Origin: G963674505 sp964575975
GTDB taxonomy: Bacteria; Desulfobacterota; Desulfobacteria; Desulfobacterales; SKZT01
Length of the DNA: 22,723 nt
Assembly (NCBI GenBank): GCA_964575975.1
Contig: CAZNTU010000088.1
Coordinates: forward strand, 1-22,723
Reading direction: 5' to 3'
Both the position numbers and the translations under genes were made by a program. The notes under the pieces were generated by a model. It was given only the letters and a program-made list of their open reading frames with translations, was not told the origin of the DNA and did no database searches. The stretch's first letter is position 1. Each line of letters begins with the position of its first letter. Positions 21,687 to 22,723 of this stretch are shown in pieces.

Positions 21687-21953
21687 TGATGGAAGCGAGG
21701 GAAAATGAGGGTCCTCCTGTCTGTTTTTCGCCCTCCGCATGCGTTTCTAAAAAGCAAGCCGGAATGGAAGCTCAAAATTGTGTCTGTGTTTTTGACAGAA
21801 TGTAAAAACTGGAATTTTCACTGACAGTTTTTTGTCGTTTTGGTGAAAGAAGAACAGAGCAAGTCCCGCTTTTCAGAGACAATCGATTCGGCAGGATTTC
21901 TCGTTTCCCGCCCTTTTCGACTCGACCGGCCGCCTACACCTAACACCTGGGGC
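21687..21953. other. Intergenic region without a recognised gene
   Basis: No gene is seen between the sigma-54 promoter and the dispersed repeat. The AT-rich part (21770-21850) upstream of the sigma-54 site would be the place for activator binding, but I could not assign a palindrome. A short ACACCTAACACCT motif at about 21935-21947 recalls the CTAANNN repeats at 15527-15575. Confidence 0.5.
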
Positions 21954-22018
21954 GATGAAAACCATCTCTTTCAAGCGCAGATTTTTCATCCGAAATCCGT
22001 TCCGAACTTTCGGTTTTC
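21954..22018. repeat. 65-nt dispersed repeat, copy 2
   Basis: This copy is 53/65 identical to 13799-13863. The GATGAAAA/TTTTCATC arms are kept, while the inner stem is weaker. It lies 85 bp beyond the stop of response regulator copy 2, again at the 3' side of a - strand gene. Confidence 0.7.
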
Positions 22019-22103
22019 CGTTTTTTCGTCCCATGGCCGTGTTGCTCCGAAAGAGAAATTCTCCGGTTTGTCCGTGTCTCCGAGTTTCCGGAAAGAGCTG
22101 CGG

Positions 22104-22568
22104 CTATCTGGCTCCCGGGTCCCCGCCGCCCTTGAGGATTTCCCTGGGCGATTTCATGTACAGCTTGCTCTGGGCCATGCGGATTTTCTGTTCCAGACGC
22201 AGCCGTTTTTCGAAGGCCTCCTCCGCCTTCGCGAGGAGGTCGTCGATGTCCGTGGGCTTGGCGAGATAGTCCGTGGCCCCTGATTTCAGGCCTTCCACCG
22301 CCGATTCCACCGTGCCGTGTCCGGTGAGCATGATCACCTCCACCAGGGGAAAGCTTCGCTTGATCTCCTTCAGGACCGCGATTCCGTCCATCCCCGGCAT
22401 CTTGACGTCCAGGACGACCACGTGGATCGTGTGCTGTTTCAGGTTCTCCAAGGCCTCCGGCCCGCTGGCCGCCGTGAAGACCTTGTAGCCCTTTTTCGCC
22501 AGCAATTTCGAAGTCGTTCTTAAAAAGCGCTCTTCGTCATCCACCAGCATCATTTTCATTTCTTCCAT
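22104..22568 (-). CDS. Single-domain response regulator with coiled-coil tail (copy 2)
   Basis: The product is 154 aa. CAGGAG precedes the ATG. It has the same receiver and helical tail as copy 1, with D54, T82 and K104 intact and Arg17 in place of Ser17. The C-terminal residues differ (GGGDPGAR against GGDVGIQ). It follows by 57 nt the end of another - strand gene that runs off the window, in the same position that the histidine kinase occupies for copy 1. It probably belongs to a paralogous kinase-regulator pair. No transporter follows it. Confidence 0.95.
   Translation of the reverse strand: MEEMKMMLVDDEERFLRTTSKLLAKKGYKVFTAASGPEALENLKQHTIHVVVLDVKMPGMDGIAVLKEIKRSFPLVEVIMLTGHGTVESAVEGLKSGATDYLAKPTDIDDLLAKAEEAFEKRLRLEQKIRMAQSKLYMKSPREILKGGGDPGAR
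22125..22568. repeat. 444-bp duplication of response regulator coding sequence (second copy of 19387-19830)
   Basis: The copies have a constant offset of 2738 bp, no gaps, and one mismatch (G at 19780, T at 22518). Identity starts at the ATG and ends seven to eight codons before the stops. Upstream sequence is only patchily similar. Confidence 0.97.
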
Positions 22569-22625
22569 GCAAAACTCCTGTGGTTGAAATATGGTTGAAA
22601 AAAAGTGAATGAAACACGAATATCC

Positions 22626-22723
22626 TTAGGGCACGGGTGTCGCCACGACCGGAGGTTCGATAGGGGGATCGTCTTCAAGATCGGCCATTTGGAGATTGGC
22701 AGGTTTACAGTCGCAAGAGAAAT
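22626..22723 (-). CDS. C-terminal end of a gene running off the window (possible second histidine kinase)
   Basis: The frame is open from the window edge to the TAA at 22626-22628 and gives 31 residues ending in PPVVATPVP. The last ten codons align with the 3' end of the kinase gene at 19897 (shared TATCCTTA, CGCCGCGACCGGAAG-like bases), so this may be a related kinase with a different tail. The preceding residues (CDCKPANLQMADLEDDPP) do not look like a kinase G2 region. The identity of the protein cannot be settled from this fragment. Confidence 0.45.
   Translation of the reverse strand, partial: FSCDCKPANLQMADLEDDPPIEPPVVATPVP

Noticed and set aside
1..22723. tRNA, rRNA, riboswitch or replication origin
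   Set aside because: I saw no cloverleaf, rRNA signature, known riboswitch core or DnaA-box cluster by eye; a covariance-model scan could still find a divergent RNA.

Overview
The window is bacterial, from a draft assembly: positions 13663-13762 are 100 Ns, a scaffold gap. Gene content points to an anaerobic or microaerophilic Desulfobacterota-like (deltaproteobacterial) organism. The pointers are a tungsten/molybdenum-type aldehyde:ferredoxin oxidoreductase with a dedicated polyferredoxin, a hemerythrin, a DASS transporter beside receiver and CBS-receiver proteins, a sigma-54-type promoter, and a chromosomal integron with a long IntI. The lineage is an inference; no rRNA or other marker gene is present.

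LEFT THIRD (1-7599) is a sedentary integron. A tyrosine recombinase of the IntI type lies on + (6121-7599), broken by one stop codon and three single-base deletions. Facing away from it on - is an attI-like core (5813-5821), then cassettes separated by four attC sites: a DUF262/DUF1524 (GmrSD-like) nuclease, a cysteine-rich DUF3795 protein, a CHAP/NlpC-like hydrolase, a transglutaminase-like lipoprotein and a DUF1566 secreted protein. Two unrecognised genes follow with no attC that I can see. Core-site bookkeeping (start of each cassette against the attC at its end) matches 10/10 for cassette 1 and 7/7 for cassette 2, which independently supports the model. A MITE-like inverted-repeat element sits inside cassette 3.

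MIDDLE (7696-13501, all -) is a tight run of five genes with ATGA overlaps or short gaps: M1-like metallopeptidase, ChaN-family lipoprotein, zinc-ribbon Nudix hydrolase, four-cluster ferredoxin, aldehyde:ferredoxin oxidoreductase. The peptidase contains an in-frame 15-bp x 4 tandem repeat. After the assembly gap come lgt (-) and, divergently, a hemerythrin gene (+) with its own promoter and a strong terminator.

RIGHT THIRD (15569-22723, all -) is a signalling and transport locus: sensor histidine kinase, single-domain response regulator, DASS-family transporter, a 51-aa membrane peptide, a Yip1-like membrane protein and a receiver-CBS protein. A near-consensus sigma-54 promoter precedes the kinase. 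None of the three response regulators has a DNA-binding domain, so the likely outputs are protein-protein interactions, possibly with the transporter. A second copy of the response regulator (22104-22568) is identical to the first over 444 bp except for one base, while the flanks have diverged. A 65-bp dispersed repeat appears after lgt and after this second regulator.
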